Shown here one piece after another: positions 1 to 8,735 of a DNA stretch of 64,000 nt. The stretch is from Gemmatimonadota bacterium (GTDB lineage: Bacteria; Gemmatimonadota; Gemmatimonadetes; Gemmatimonadales; Gemmatimonadaceae). The stretch covers positions 248,001 to 312,000 of the forward strand of contig JADJRJ010000029.1 in NCBI GenBank assembly GCA_016712265.1, given 5' to 3'. A model generated the notes under the pieces. It was not told the origin of the DNA, did not search any database, and saw only the letters and a program-made list of their open reading frames with translations. Numbering within the stretch: position 1 is the first letter of the stretch; each line of letters begins with the position of its first letter. Made by a program: the position numbers and the translations under genes.

Positions 1-1
1 G

Positions 2-2503
2 GCGGACACGCCAAGCATCGAACTGGCGCACTTCATTGGCCGGCACCTCGACGCGGTCCCCGTGCTCCTCGCGGTGTCGTGGGTGACCGGCACGGCACGA
101 AGCGCCACACTGGACGAGCTGCTCCGGGCGATGGGCCCGCGCACCACGCAGCGCGCGCTCCGACCCCTCACCCGCGCCGACCTCCAGGAGCTGGTGCTGC
201 GTGTCTTTGGTCAGGGTGGGGCCGCCGCGGAACAGTTCGCCACCCGCTTGCACGAGCAGACCGGGGGGAACGCCTTCTTCGTCGAGGAAATGCTCAAGTC
301 CATGCTCGTCAGTGGACACTTGCGACGAGAAGGCAGCGAGTGGGCGGGCCTGGATCGCGGGGTCCCCGAGACCCTACCAAGTACGGTGGCCGGGGCCGTG
401 CACCGACGACTCGCGACCCTCGGGGAACGCGCCCAGGCGGTTGCGGAGGCTGTCGCCCTGGCGAGCACGGTCGCCACAATCTCTTGCGTCGAGGCGGTGA
501 CCGGCCTCGACGCCGCGCCATTGGCCCAGGTGCTCGATGCGCTGACCGTGGGGCAGGTGCTCGCCGCGCCAAACCAACCGGATGGCCCCTACACCTTCAC
601 CCACCACATCGTGCAGCGGGTGGTGGAGCAGGGCATCTCGGACGCGCGGGCGCGGAGCCTGCATCGCGCGATCGCGACGCACCTCGACGGCAACGGGGCC
701 CATGCGGGAGCGAGCTTGGCCCGCCACCTGGTGCGAGCCGGTCTTGGCGGGAGCGTCGAGGCGCTCCCGCACCTGATAGCGGCGGGGCGCGACGCTTTGG
801 CACGACGCGCGGATCACGAAGCGGTGCGCTGGCTGGGTGAAGCCGAACGGAGTGTGCGCCAGCATGGGGTTGTCCTTCGACCCACCGAAGCGGCGGAGTT
901 GCTCAGCGACCTGGCGCGCGCGGAGTGGCGCACTGGTGCCATGGAAGGGGCGGCCTCCCATCACGCGCAGGCGCTCCAACTGGCGGATGCAGACGGGGCA
1001 CATGGCCTCCGCGCGCGCATCCTGCGCCACATGGCGAGTGCGGCCGCGGTAGCCGGGCGGCCGGACGATGCACTGGCGGCGAGCCGCGCGGCGATCGATG
1101 CGGCGACCCTCGCGAACGACCTGCGATTGGAAGTGACGGCCCGCGTGTCGACGGCCGTGGTCCTGCAGTCGCTTGGCCGCATGGAGGAGGGGAAGGCCGT
1201 GGTCGGCGACGTGATGGAGCGGGTGGAAGCCTCGGGCGATGCCGAGGGGATCGCCAATGCACATCGGGCACTGGTCCAGCTGTTCGGCTGGACGGGCCCC
1301 AGCGCGACCGCGCGGCACCACGCGCAGCTCGCACTCGCCGCCGCCCGTCTGGCGCACAACGATGAGATCGCCTGGTCGGTGCACTGGGCCCTGGCCATCC
1401 TGGAGGGGTTCACCGGAAATGGCGACGGGGTGCGTGAGCATCGGAGCGCGGCGGAGCGTCTCGCGGAGTCGTTAGGCTCCCCCGTGCGGGCCGCCCTCAC
1501 GGCGGAGGTGGCCATTGAATATGCGTCGGCGACGGGAGAGTGGGCCGAAGCGCGCGCACTGGCGGGCCGCGCCATTCCCATCGCCCGCGCCGTCGCGCCG
1601 CGCACCTTGCTCCCGCGCCTGCTCGTGTGGGAGGGACTCGTGCTCCTGGCTCAGGAGGAGCGGGAATCTGCCCGTGCCAGGATCGACGAGGCGTGGGAAC
1701 TGAGTGGAGCGGGGTTGCCGGGGACGGTCCCCGCCGCCGCCGTGCAGAATGTGGTCCTCGCACATACCGGCCGCGCAGCCGCCTCGCTCGCCGAAGGGAA
1801 CTGGGAGGAGGCGCGCGACCTGGGTGAGCGAGGGCTGGCCCTTTCTGACCGGCATGGCCTGGTTGCGTGGGGCATTCACCGCCTGCTGCCCCTCATCGCT
1901 GAGGCGGCCATGTGGCAGCAGGACTACGATCGCGCCCTCGAGGTGGCCGATCGACTGCGGCGGGATGGAGTTCCGTTGCAGCACAAGCTCGCGTTGGCCT
2001 GGGCGACGACCATCGACGCCCTTGTGGCCCGCCTGCGCGATGGAAGGGCCGATGCTGCGGAACAACTACTCGCTGCCGCGGAACAGCTGGAGGCCGTCCC
2101 CTTTGTTTTTCACGCCGCCCGCGCGCGACGAAACGCCGCGCAGGTGCTGGCGGCGGACGGACGCGTGGATGAGGCGGTACGCGAGCTGCGCCACGCCCAC
2201 GACGTCTTCTTGCGCACCGGGGCAGAGGCCGAGTTGCGCGGCACCCGGAGCGCCCTGCGCTCGCTGGGCGTGCGGCTCCCGCCGCGCGCGGTCAGTGAAG
2301 GGGCGGGCGCACTGACCGGCCGGGAGCTCGACATTGCGCGCTGTGTAGCTGAACACTTGACGAACAAGGAGATCGGGGAGCGGCTCGACATCTCCGCGCG
2401 CACGGTCAGCACGCACCTCGCCAACATCTTCAAGAAGGTGCAAGTGGACTCCCGCGCCGCGCTGGCAGACCTCGTGCGCGCAGATCCGCGGTTCGCGGAG
2501 TAG
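2..2503 (+). CDS. LuxR-type regulator with AAA ATPase and TPR-like region (5' end cut by window edge)
   Basis: Large ATP-dependent transcription regulator of the MalT/LAL style. The frame is open to the first base; the initial residues (ADTPSIELAHF) look like the segment just after a Walker B motif, so the nucleotide-binding core lies outside the window and the GTG at 62 is unlikely to be the true start. The middle roughly 500 residues are alanine-rich helical repeats of TPR type. The last 65 residues form a LuxR-type helix-turn-helix (LTGRELDIARCVAEHLTNKE, then ISARTVSTHLANIFKK). The signal sensed and the targets cannot be read from the sequence. It ends 67 bp before a convergent gene. Confidence 0.85.
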   Translation, partial: ADTPSIELAHFIGRHLDAVPVLLAVSWVTGTARSATLDELLRAMGPRTTQRALRPLTRADLQELVLRVFGQGGAAAEQFATRLHEQTGGNAFFVEEMLKSMLVSGHLRREGSEWAGLDRGVPETLPSTVAGAVHRRLATLGERAQAVAEAVALASTVATISCVEAVTGLDAAPLAQVLDALTVGQVLAAPNQPDGPYTFTHHIVQRVVEQGISDARARSLHRAIATHLDGNGAHAGASLARHLVRAGLGGSVEALPHLIAAGRDALARRADHEAVRWLGEAERSVRQHGVVLRPTEAAELLSDLARAEWRTGAMEGAASHHAQALQLADADGAHGLRARILRHMASAAAVAGRPDDALAASRAAIDAATLANDLRLEVTARVSTAVVLQSLGRMEEGKAVVGDVMERVEASGDAEGIANAHRALVQLFGWTGPSATARHHAQLALAAARLAHNDEIAWSVHWALAILEGFTGNGDGVREHRSAAERLAESLGSPVRAALTAEVAIEYASATGEWAEARALAGRAIPIARAVAPRTLLPRLLVWEGLVLLAQEERESARARIDEAWELSGAGLPGTVPAAAVQNVVLAHTGRAAASLAEGNWEEARDLGERGLALSDRHGLVAWGIHRLLPLIAEAAMWQQDYDRALEVADRLRRDGVPLQHKLALAWATTIDALVARLRDGRADAAEQLLAAAEQLEAVPFVFHAARARRNAAQVLAADGRVDEAVRELRHAHDVFLRTGAEAELRGTRSALRSLGVRLPPRAVSEGAGALTGRELDIARCVAEHLTNKEIGERLDISARTVSTHLANIFKKVQVDSRAALADLVRADPRFAE

Positions 2504-2570
2504 GGACGGGCGCAGCGGAACGTGTGTCAGCGCAGGGTGAGGGAGCGCGCTCACCAGAGCCTGGCAATCC

Positions 2571-2954
2571 TCAATCCTTGCGGCGCTTGCGCTCCTTCTC
2601 GTCCTCGACCAGCAGCCACCCGAGCACGTAGCTCACGATCGACACGACCAGCGCGCCTTTCCATGCGGCCCCCAGGCCGCGCACGGTGAAGGCGAACCCG
2701 AGGGCACTCGACCAGTGCGCGGTCAGCATCAACATCAAGCCGTTCACCACCAAGGTGAACAAGCCAAGCGTCAGGAAGATCACGGGAAACGAGAAGAACT
2801 TCACGACCGGCTTGATGAACGTGTTGACCACGGCGAACACCAGGGCAACGCCAACCAATCCGAGCGCCTCGCCTTCGTAGGCGATGCCGCGCACGAAACG
2901 CGTGGCCGCGTACAACGCGGCGGCGTTGATGGCCAATCTGAGCAGGAGGGTCAT
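2571..2954 (-). CDS. Phage-holin-4 family (YvlD-like) small membrane protein
   Basis: A 127-residue integral membrane protein with about four hydrophobic segments (roughly residues 3-19, 30-50, 56-80 and 92-117) and a strongly charged C-terminus (DEKERKRRKD). The pattern, including the central NTFIKPVVKFFSFPV, matches the family named phage holin family 4 / YvlD (PF04020), which is chromosomal and not evidence of a prophage. It lies one base downstream of the glycosylase gene on the same strand, so the two are probably cotranscribed. Function in the family is not established. Confidence 0.8.
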   Translation of the reverse strand: MTLLLRLAINAAALYAATRFVRGIAYEGEALGLVGVALVFAVVNTFIKPVVKFFSFPVIFLTLGLFTLVVNGLMLMLTAHWSSALGFAFTVRGLGAAWKGALVVSIVSYVLGWLLVEDEKERKRRKD

Positions 2955-2955
2955 G

Positions 2956-3582
2956 TCATCCGGGCCGGCGAAAGGAACGACGCATCTTCTCTACGACGGT
3001 CCTGGTGTCGCAGGTTTCGATATGGTCGTTCACCATCCCCATCGCCTGCATGGCGGCGTACATCGTGGTGGGCCCGACAAAGCTCCACCCCCGGCGCTTG
3101 AGCTCCTTGGACAGGGCCGTCGACTCCGGGGTGGTGCCCATCGTGCGAAGGACGTCCCACGTCAACGTCTTGGGGCGTGCGCTCGGAGGCGGCTCGAACG
3201 ACCACACAAGCCCCGCCAGCGACCCGCGTTCGTCGACGAGGTCACACGCACGCTTTGCGTTGTTGATGGTGCTCTCGATCTTGCCCCGGTGGCGCACGAT
3301 CCCCGCGTCGGCGAGCAGGCGCTCCACCTTGCGTGCGGTGTAGCGGGCCACGACCGCGAAGTCGAAGTCGTCAAAGGCCGCACGAAAATGCTCGCGCTTC
3401 CGGAGGATCGTGATCCAGCTCAATCCCGCCTGAAACCCTTCCAGGCATAACTTCTCGAACAACCGACGGTCGTCGGAGACCGGACGACCCCATTCGGCGT
3501 CGTGATAGGCGACATACAGCGGGTCGGTGCCGCACCAGGGGCACCGTGCGGGTGGCGGAGGGACGCGTGGCATGATTGACAT
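2956..3582 (-). CDS. tag: DNA-3-methyladenine glycosylase I
   Basis: Base-excision repair enzyme that removes 3-methyladenine from alkylated DNA. Family hallmarks are visible: N-terminal RCPWCG and YHDAEWG, the core FEKLCLEGFQAGLSW, and the C-terminal NDHIETC; the Cys and His residues of these motifs are the zinc ligands known in Tag. Length (about 208 aa) is normal. Three nearby starts exist (TTG 3585, ATG 3582, ATG 3573); I prefer ATG 3582 because an AAGG lies 9 nt upstream. It is followed directly by the YvlD-like membrane protein gene. Confidence 0.93.
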   Translation of the reverse strand: MSIMPRVPPPPARCPWCGTDPLYVAYHDAEWGRPVSDDRRLFEKLCLEGFQAGLSWITILRKREHFRAAFDDFDFAVVARYTARKVERLLADAGIVRHRGKIESTINNAKRACDLVDERGSLAGLVWSFEPPPSARPKTLTWDVLRTMGTTPESTALSKELKRRGWSFVGPTTMYAAMQAMGMVNDHIETCDTRTVVEKMRRSFRRPG

Positions 3583-3652
3583 CAATCAACAGTGACCTTG
3601 CGCGTTCTCGCAATCGCGTCGAGACTCTGCCCACTCGCCAATTCACCACGAC

Positions 3653-4129
3653 ATGTCATTGGACGCCAAGGCACTACTCCGGCATGCGCTTGCCACCCTC
3701 GCCTATCGCGCCAACAAGGTCGTGCGCGATGTCCCCCCGGGGTTTGGATCGTTCGACGCCGGTGCCGGAGCGCGACAGCCGGCGGATATCCTCGCACATA
3801 TGGGAGACCTGATGGACTGGGCGGCGACGATGGTGCGGGGTGAGGTCGCCTGGGTCGAGTCACCCGAGCGTGACTGGGACCGATTGGTAGATCGCTTCTA
3901 CGAGGCGATCGCGACCCTCGACGCACTCCTGCAGGCGCGCGAAGTCAGCGACCTGGACACCCAGGCACTCCTGCGAGGTCCCCTCGCAGACGCACTGACC
4001 CACGTCGGCCAGATGGCGCTGCTCAGGCGCCTGGGGGGAGGGGCTGTGCGAGGCGAGAACTACGCCCGCGCCGAGATCACGACGGGACGCGTCGGTCGCG
4101 ACCAGCCTCCCCCGGTTCGCGAGTTCTGA
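3653..4129 (+). CDS. DinB-like four-helix-bundle protein
   Basis: A 158-residue protein that looks like a DinB/YfiT-type helical bundle: histidines in ILAHMGDL and DALTHVGQMALLRR sit at the ends of predicted helices where this fold places its metal ligands. Family members include thiol-dependent transferases and many uncharacterised proteins, so the reaction is unknown. The TGA stop overlaps the ATG of the next gene (TGATG at 4127-4131), implying translational coupling to the DUF1801-like gene. It is divergent from tag, with about 70 bp between them holding both promoters. Confidence 0.7.
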   Translation: MSLDAKALLRHALATLAYRANKVVRDVPPGFGSFDAGAGARQPADILAHMGDLMDWAATMVRGEVAWVESPERDWDRLVDRFYEAIATLDALLQAREVSDLDTQALLRGPLADALTHVGQMALLRRLGGGAVRGENYARAEITTGRVGRDQPPPVREF

Positions 4130-4527
4130 TGCCTCCGAAGAAGGCGGATGTCGACGACGAAGCGGGGGCGAGTGCTATCCTGGAGCGGTGGGAGCTGCCG
4201 CAGCAGCGACTGGCCACGGCCTGCCGCCGGCTGGTCAGGAAGACGATTCCCACGATGTTCGAGCGGCCGTATCCCGGCTGGAACGCGGTCGGCTTTCGGG
4301 ATCCACAGGCTGGCTACTTCGTCGGGATGTTCCCGGTGGCGGGCGGAATCGACCTGGTGTTCGAGGGAGGAATGGAACTCGAGGACCCGCACGGCCTGTT
4401 CGCCGATCGCCCCACAATGCGCCAGGTTCGCGTCGTGGAGGTGCGGCGAGTGTCCGACCTGTCCCGGCCCGGGCTGCACGACCTGATTCGTCAGGCTGTG
4501 CTCCACGGCTCGATGCGGCGGCGCTAG
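4129..4527 (+). CDS. DUF1801-like protein
   Basis: A 132-residue soluble protein resembling the DUF1801/YdhG group (iron-chaperone-like fold): helical N-terminus, a central MFERPYPGWNAVGFRDPQ-like strand region and a C-terminal helix. No catalytic motif can be named. The start ATG shares one base with the stop of the DinB-like gene, so the two are probably one transcript. The downstream sequence holds a strong hairpin (4575-4611) that could stop this transcript as well as the opposing tRNA. Confidence 0.6.
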   Translation: MPPKKADVDDEAGASAILERWELPQQRLATACRRLVRKTIPTMFERPYPGWNAVGFRDPQAGYFVGMFPVAGGIDLVFEGGMELEDPHGLFADRPTMRQVRVVEVRRVSDLSRPGLHDLIRQAVLHGSMRRR

Positions 4528-4570
4528 GATCCGGCCGGGACACGGGGCGAAGGCCGCGACCGGCACCAGG

Positions 4571-4611
4571 AAAACGAAAGGCCCGCCGCGACGTTCGCGA
4601 CGGGCCTTTCG
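4571..4611 (-). terminator. Intrinsic terminator after tRNA-Asn
   Basis: A perfect 11-bp GC-rich stem (4575-4585 with 4601-4611) has a further inner stem, and on the minus strand is followed by TTTT (4574-4571). It sits directly 3' of the tRNA-Asn and may act on both strands. Confidence 0.75.
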
Positions 4612-4617
4612 ATAGAG

Positions 4618-4690
4618 CTCCCGAGGAGGGACTCGAACCCCCGACAGGGTGATTAACAGTCACCTGCTCTACCACCTGAGCTACTCGGGA
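4618..4690 (-). tRNA. tRNA-Asn (anticodon GTT)
   Basis: A 73-nt cloverleaf on the minus strand. The acceptor arms TCCCGAG and CTCGGGA pair perfectly, with discriminator G. The anticodon stem GGTGA/TCACC encloses loop CTGTTAA, giving anticodon GTT. The T arm contains the GGTTCGAGTCC consensus, and the D arm has AGCTCAGGTGGTAGAGC. No CCA is encoded. Confidence 0.97.
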
Positions 4691-4703
4691 ATGAGCCGCG
4701 AAA

Positions 4704-4731
4704 GCTATCAGCCCCCCCCAGACAGGGTCAA
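4704..4731 (-). promoter_or_regulatory. Probable sigma-70-type promoter of tRNA-Asn
   Basis: On the minus strand, TTGACC (4731-4726) is followed 16-17 nt later by GATAGC or ATAGCT (4709-4703), about 13 nt before the mature tRNA 5' end. The -35 match is good and the -10 is weak. Spacing and position make this the most convincing promoter I can read in the window. Confidence 0.5.
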
Positions 4732-4759
4732 CGGACGGCCTGTCCGCCCGTTGCTCCGC

Positions 4760-6256
4760 CTAGCCCGCCTTGACCGCCCGCATCAGGGTCTTCATCCCCT
4801 GCTGCAAGGCGCGGTCCCCCACCTGTGATCCACGGTATTTCCCGATCCGGACGATGACGAGCCCGTGGGAGGGGACCATCCAGGCGCTTTGGCCGCCAGC
4901 GCCAAGCATGGCAAAGGCGGTCGTGGGGAGCGGCTGTGCGCCATCCCCGTTCACCCACATGAACCCACCGCCGTAGACGGGGCGCCCGTCGGCCAGCCAG
5001 GCCGGCGCGATGGTACGAGCGTGCTGGACATAGCCGGCCGGAAGGAGCCGCTCACCGTTCCAGACTCCATCCTGGAGATACAGGTTGCCCAGGCGCGCCC
5101 AGTCCCGCGCCGACACCGCCTCGTAGCCCTGCCCGAGGAAGTTGCCATAGGGGTCGGTGTAGAGGACCGACCCTCGCATCCCCAGCTTCTCGAAGAGCGC
5201 GCGGGTCGGGAAGGCGTGGTAGTCCTGCTTGAGCTTCTCCGCACCGAGACGCACGAGGTAACTGGCGAGGACGGGGTCGGAATTGCGATATCGGCCCACC
5301 GTGCCGGGTTTCCACTGTTGGGGGCGCGTGGCCGCCCATTCGTACGAATCCGCTGTCCCGGTGTAGAGGTAGAGGTGATCGGGATACCCCTTGCTTGCGT
5401 CATAGTCCGGGTCTTGCGGGGCCCGGATGCGCAAACCGCTCGACATCCGCATGATGTCCATGATGCGGATCGCCTGGCGTGGGTCACCGGCCTTCTGCCA
5501 TTGGGGGAACGGGGCAGGTTGCTCCAGCGTGTACACCCCCATCTGCATGAGGCGCGCGACGAGGGTCCCGGTGAGACTCTTCCCCATCGACCAGCTTTCG
5601 AGCGGAGTGTCCGGCTTGATCCCCGGGGCATAACGCTCGCCGATGATCCGTCCCTTGTGGGTGACCACGAAGCCGAGGGTCATCGCGTCCGGCGGACCGA
5701 ACGCCTCGGTGATCGCCTGCGCCACCAATGCGGAGTCCACCCCGCTGGGCCACGGCGCGCGAGGCAGGGCATCACCCGCGGGGAACGGCGCCGTCGCTGG
5801 CGCGAAGTTGCCCTTCACGACTGAGGGCCGGAAGAACACGGAGTCGGCGCCAATGGGCCGGGCGACACACCCCTGACTGCCATACTTCTTCGCCACACGG
5901 GTGACGCCGTTCTTCAGTGTGAGCCGCACCTCCTGGCGGGCACGGTCAATCACCGTGTCCCGCACCTCGCCGCGGAACTCGAGCGGGCCGGTGAAGAACC
6001 AGACGTTCGCGGCGGCGTCTTTCGGGTCCAGCCCGGTGATGAAGACGGCCGCGCACAGCGTAGTCGCGAACCCGGCGGTGTGGTGGGCGAGGGCATCACC
6101 CGGCACCGGCGTCCACGTGCCGGGCAGCTGCAGGGAGTCGCCCCGGGCGGTCACGGCGGCGCGGGGCTTAGTCGGGATCGGCGCGGGGGCCTGCTGTGCC
6201 ACGGCGACCGACGTCGCGGACGCGAGGACGAGGAAAATCCGTGTTGGCGTGGGCAT
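4760..6256 (-). CDS. Exported serine hydrolase (class C beta-lactamase / 6-aminohexanoate-dimer hydrolase-like)
   Basis: A 498-residue secreted or periplasmic serine hydrolase. A signal peptide ends near residue 20 (SVAVAQ). About 160 residues of unassigned N-terminal sequence precede the beta-lactamase-type domain. The nucleophile motif SxxK is seen in SWSMGKSLTGTL, and a YxN-like element in RYRNSDPVLASYLV; this spacing resembles the 6-aminohexanoate-dimer hydrolase branch more than true beta-lactamases. The substrate is unknown (peptide, ester or amide), and antibiotic resistance should not be inferred. It is transcribed alone, 106 bp after the phosphatase gene. Confidence 0.85.
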   Translation of the reverse strand: MPTPTRIFLVLASATSVAVAQQAPAPIPTKPRAAVTARGDSLQLPGTWTPVPGDALAHHTAGFATTLCAAVFITGLDPKDAAANVWFFTGPLEFRGEVRDTVIDRARQEVRLTLKNGVTRVAKKYGSQGCVARPIGADSVFFRPSVVKGNFAPATAPFPAGDALPRAPWPSGVDSALVAQAITEAFGPPDAMTLGFVVTHKGRIIGERYAPGIKPDTPLESWSMGKSLTGTLVARLMQMGVYTLEQPAPFPQWQKAGDPRQAIRIMDIMRMSSGLRIRAPQDPDYDASKGYPDHLYLYTGTADSYEWAATRPQQWKPGTVGRYRNSDPVLASYLVRLGAEKLKQDYHAFPTRALFEKLGMRGSVLYTDPYGNFLGQGYEAVSARDWARLGNLYLQDGVWNGERLLPAGYVQHARTIAPAWLADGRPVYGGGFMWVNGDGAQPLPTTAFAMLGAGGQSAWMVPSHGLVIVRIGKYRGSQVGDRALQQGMKTLMRAVKAG

Positions 6257-6322
6257 CTCGAGGGGTCGGGGGAGGGGAAGGTGGACCGCAACCCACGTCG
6301 CGTCCAGATGAGGGGCCTCCGC

Positions 6323-6347
6323 GCACCGGCCGGCAGCGGGCCGGTGC
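6323..6347 (-). terminator. Hairpin between phosphatase and serine hydrolase genes
   Basis: A perfect 9-bp GC-only-plus-one-AT stem (6323-6331 with 6339-6347) lies 16 bp past the stop of the minus-strand phosphatase gene. There is no T-run, so factor-dependent or inefficient termination is possible. Confidence 0.4.
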
Positions 6348-6362
6348 CCAGGCGGCGGTTGC

Positions 6363-7865
6363 TTAACGCTGGTTGCCCAATGCGCGGAGTTCCTCGATGA
6401 GGGGCATCCGGATGTCCCTCAGGTTCTTCCGATCGGTGATCCCCGGGTTGGTCGCCGAAAAGAACCCCAGGCGCGTCTCTCGGCCGGTGAGCATGAAGTC
6501 GGTGGTGACCACGGTGTAACGTCGCGCGGGGTCGATCGGGTTGTCGCCGACCAGGACGCGTTCGCCCTCGACCCGCGCGCCAAAGGCATGGAGAAAGCCG
6601 CCGATGCCCGCATTGGCGCGCGCCGTCAGTAGCGCCTGGGCCATCAGGGCGCCCGTGACCTGTACCGTGACGAGCGGTCCCCCAAACGGCAGGATGCGGA
6701 TCACGTCGTACTGCGTGATGGGGCCGGCCGGGATCACGTCGTCGATCCGCACGCTGCCCACGTTGAAGAACCCGATCTCGGCGCCGGGGGCTTCGCGTCG
6801 CATCGCGGCGAGCACGAGATCGGTGAGGTTCGACGCGCGAAAGCGGATCGTCGTTTCGAGGGCGTCGAGCGGTTCCCGGAGTTCGGTGATGACCTCACGG
6901 GGACGAAAGCCAGCGCGCTCGTACCCCACAAAGGCCTGGTCCAGCCAGTGTTCCACCTCGCGGGCCACCGCGGTATCGGCCGGCAGCTGGTCGTTGATGG
7001 GGACCAGCTCGGTCGTGACGCGAGGGCGCGTCCCGGGAGCACCAAAGTGCATCGTGACAACCTGGGCTGTGCGCGCGTTGCCGTCCGCCTTGACGATCGG
7101 GGCGAGTTGTCGCCCGCGCCGGAGGAGATAGTTCTTGTGCTCGTGGCCCCCAAGGATGAGATCCAGCTCCGGGATATCGGACGCGAGCCGCTCATCCTCG
7201 TAGAAGTACTGGTGCGTCAGGGCGACGACCGCATCGACCGAGTCCTTGAACGTGGCGACTTGCGCGCGGACGGTGGCGTACTGATCGCCATAGCGGACGT
7301 AGGGCACGCGGTTCACCGGGGTGAGCGTCCCGACAAGGCCGACCCGCACGACGCGCCCGCTCCGGGTGCGCATCGGGACAATCGCCCGTGACAGGATGCC
7401 TGGGAACGGCTGTCCGACGGTATCGGTAACGTTCCCGGTCACGTAGCGAAACTGGGACTCGGCGACCCGCTGCCGAAAGGTCGCCTCGTTGACGTCGAAT
7501 TCGTGGTTGCCTAACGTGGCCCAATCGAGCCCCGCGGCGTTGAGCACCGCCACCATCTGACGCCCCGCGAGTGGCTGGCCGTCCACTCGGGCTGTACCCA
7601 GCGCGGACGGGGAGAAGAAGTCGCCACCGTGGGTGAAGAGCACGGGGCCGCGTTCCGCCTCCAAGCGTCGCCTGAGCGCCGCGACCCGCGCGAGTCCGCC
7701 AACCCGTCCCCCCTCGACCGGCATGATCTCGTAGACGTCGTTGACATGGAGGAAGGTGAGCGTCGCCCCTCCGGCGACGGCCGGAGCGCCGGGCGGAGAC
7801 GAGCGTCCGCCGCCCACGCAGGCGGCCACCAGGAGGGTGCTGAGGAGGCGAAAGGGAACGCGCAT
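6363..7865 (-). CDS. 5'-nucleotidase-family metallophosphatase lipoprotein
   Basis: A 500-residue exported two-domain phosphatase. The start at ATG 7865 gives a signal peptide ending in LLVAACVGGG, with a possible lipobox Cys at residue 15. The calcineurin-like domain shows FLHVNDVYEI, HGGDFFSPS, LGNHEFD and ILGGHEHKN. The C-terminal nucleotidase domain contains IGFFNVGSVRIDD and an FGGPLVTVQVTG segment. The usual metal-binding DxH of the first motif is DVY here. Predicted role: periplasmic nucleotide scavenging. The frame stays open upstream of 7865 but lies antisense to the SDR gene, so the ATG with a signal peptide is preferred. Confidence 0.85.
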   Translation of the reverse strand: MRVPFRLLSTLLVAACVGGGRSSPPGAPAVAGGATLTFLHVNDVYEIMPVEGGRVGGLARVAALRRRLEAERGPVLFTHGGDFFSPSALGTARVDGQPLAGRQMVAVLNAAGLDWATLGNHEFDVNEATFRQRVAESQFRYVTGNVTDTVGQPFPGILSRAIVPMRTRSGRVVRVGLVGTLTPVNRVPYVRYGDQYATVRAQVATFKDSVDAVVALTHQYFYEDERLASDIPELDLILGGHEHKNYLLRRGRQLAPIVKADGNARTAQVVTMHFGAPGTRPRVTTELVPINDQLPADTAVAREVEHWLDQAFVGYERAGFRPREVITELREPLDALETTIRFRASNLTDLVLAAMRREAPGAEIGFFNVGSVRIDDVIPAGPITQYDVIRILPFGGPLVTVQVTGALMAQALLTARANAGIGGFLHAFGARVEGERVLVGDNPIDPARRYTVVTTDFMLTGRETRLGFFSATNPGITDRKNLRDIRMPLIEELRALGNQR

Positions 7866-7925
7866 CCCGGAAATCTGTGCGCGGGCGCCGTGGACGACAG
7901 GCGGGGAACGGTGGAGCTTTCCCCC

Positions 7926-8735
7926 ATGACTACTCCGCCACCGCGGCCCCTGGCCGTCATCACCGGGGCATCCGAGGGGATCGGGCGCGACCTCGCGGCG
8001 TGTTACGCTTTGGCCAACTTCGACCTCGTCCTCGTCGCCCGTCGAGAGCTCTTGCTCCGCGAACTGGCCGGCACGCTCTTCGCCCAGCACGGGGCCCGGT
8101 GTCAGGTCCTTCCCGCCGACCTGTCGCAGCCGGCGGAGTGCGACCGAGTGCTCGCCGCCCTCGAGGGAGCGCGCGATCGCCTGTATGCGCTCGTGAACAA
8201 CGCGGGCCTGGGGACCCACGGATGGTTCCACGAGATCGCCATGGAACGTCAGCGCGTGCTGATCGAAGTGAACATCGCCGCGCTCACCCACCTCACGCGC
8301 GGGGTGCTGCCCTGGTTGAGGGCGAACCGTCGCGGGCACATCATGAACGTGGCCTCGGTGGCGTCGTTCCAGCCCGGGCCCCTGATGGCGACCTACTACG
8401 CGTCCAAGGCGTACGTCCTGTCGCTGTCAGAGGCACTGCATAACGAGTGCCTTGGTACTGGCGTGACCGTCACCGCGGTCTGCCCGGGCCCGACGACGAC
8501 CGGCTTCAAGGTGGCGGCAGGCCTGGCCTCGGACTCGGCCCCCGGTGGTCCACCTCCGATGGACTCCGCAGATGTCGCCGACCGCGCCTTTCGCGGTACC
8601 ATGGCAGGCAAGCCGGTCGTGATCACGGGGGCGCGCAATGTGGTCGCGGCCGCGCTGGGTCGTTATCTGCCGCGCAGCTGGTCCGCCGCGACGATTCGCA
8701 AGATCCAACTCGCCCGCATGAAGCCGACGAACTAA
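7926..8735 (+). CDS. Short-chain dehydrogenase/reductase
   Basis: A 269-residue NAD(P)-dependent oxidoreductase of the classical SDR fold. Visible are the cofactor motif TGASEGIGRD (TGxxxGxG), NNAGLG, and the catalytic Ser and YxxxK in NVASVAS and YYASKAY, followed by CPGPTTTGF. It resembles the DltE/YqjQ-type branch acting on lipids or unknown carbonyls; the substrate cannot be assigned. The ATG at 7926 is the only start that leaves the Rossmann motif near the N-terminus. Its TAA stop interlocks with the uvrA TAG stop (8732-8735). Confidence 0.9.
   Translation: MTTPPPRPLAVITGASEGIGRDLAACYALANFDLVLVARRELLLRELAGTLFAQHGARCQVLPADLSQPAECDRVLAALEGARDRLYALVNNAGLGTHGWFHEIAMERQRVLIEVNIAALTHLTRGVLPWLRANRRGHIMNVASVASFQPGPLMATYYASKAYVLSLSEALHNECLGTGVTVTAVCPGPTTTGFKVAAGLASDSAPGGPPPMDSADVADRAFRGTMAGKPVVITGARNVVAAALGRYLPRSWSAATIRKIQLARMKPTN

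Noticed and set aside
2571..2954. Holin-family protein as evidence of a prophage
   Set aside because: The YvlD-like family is common on chromosomes and no phage gene is nearby.
7866..8339. N-terminal extension of the phosphatase reading frame to 8339
   Set aside because: It lies antisense to the SDR gene, and the internal ATG at 7865 begins a clear signal peptide.
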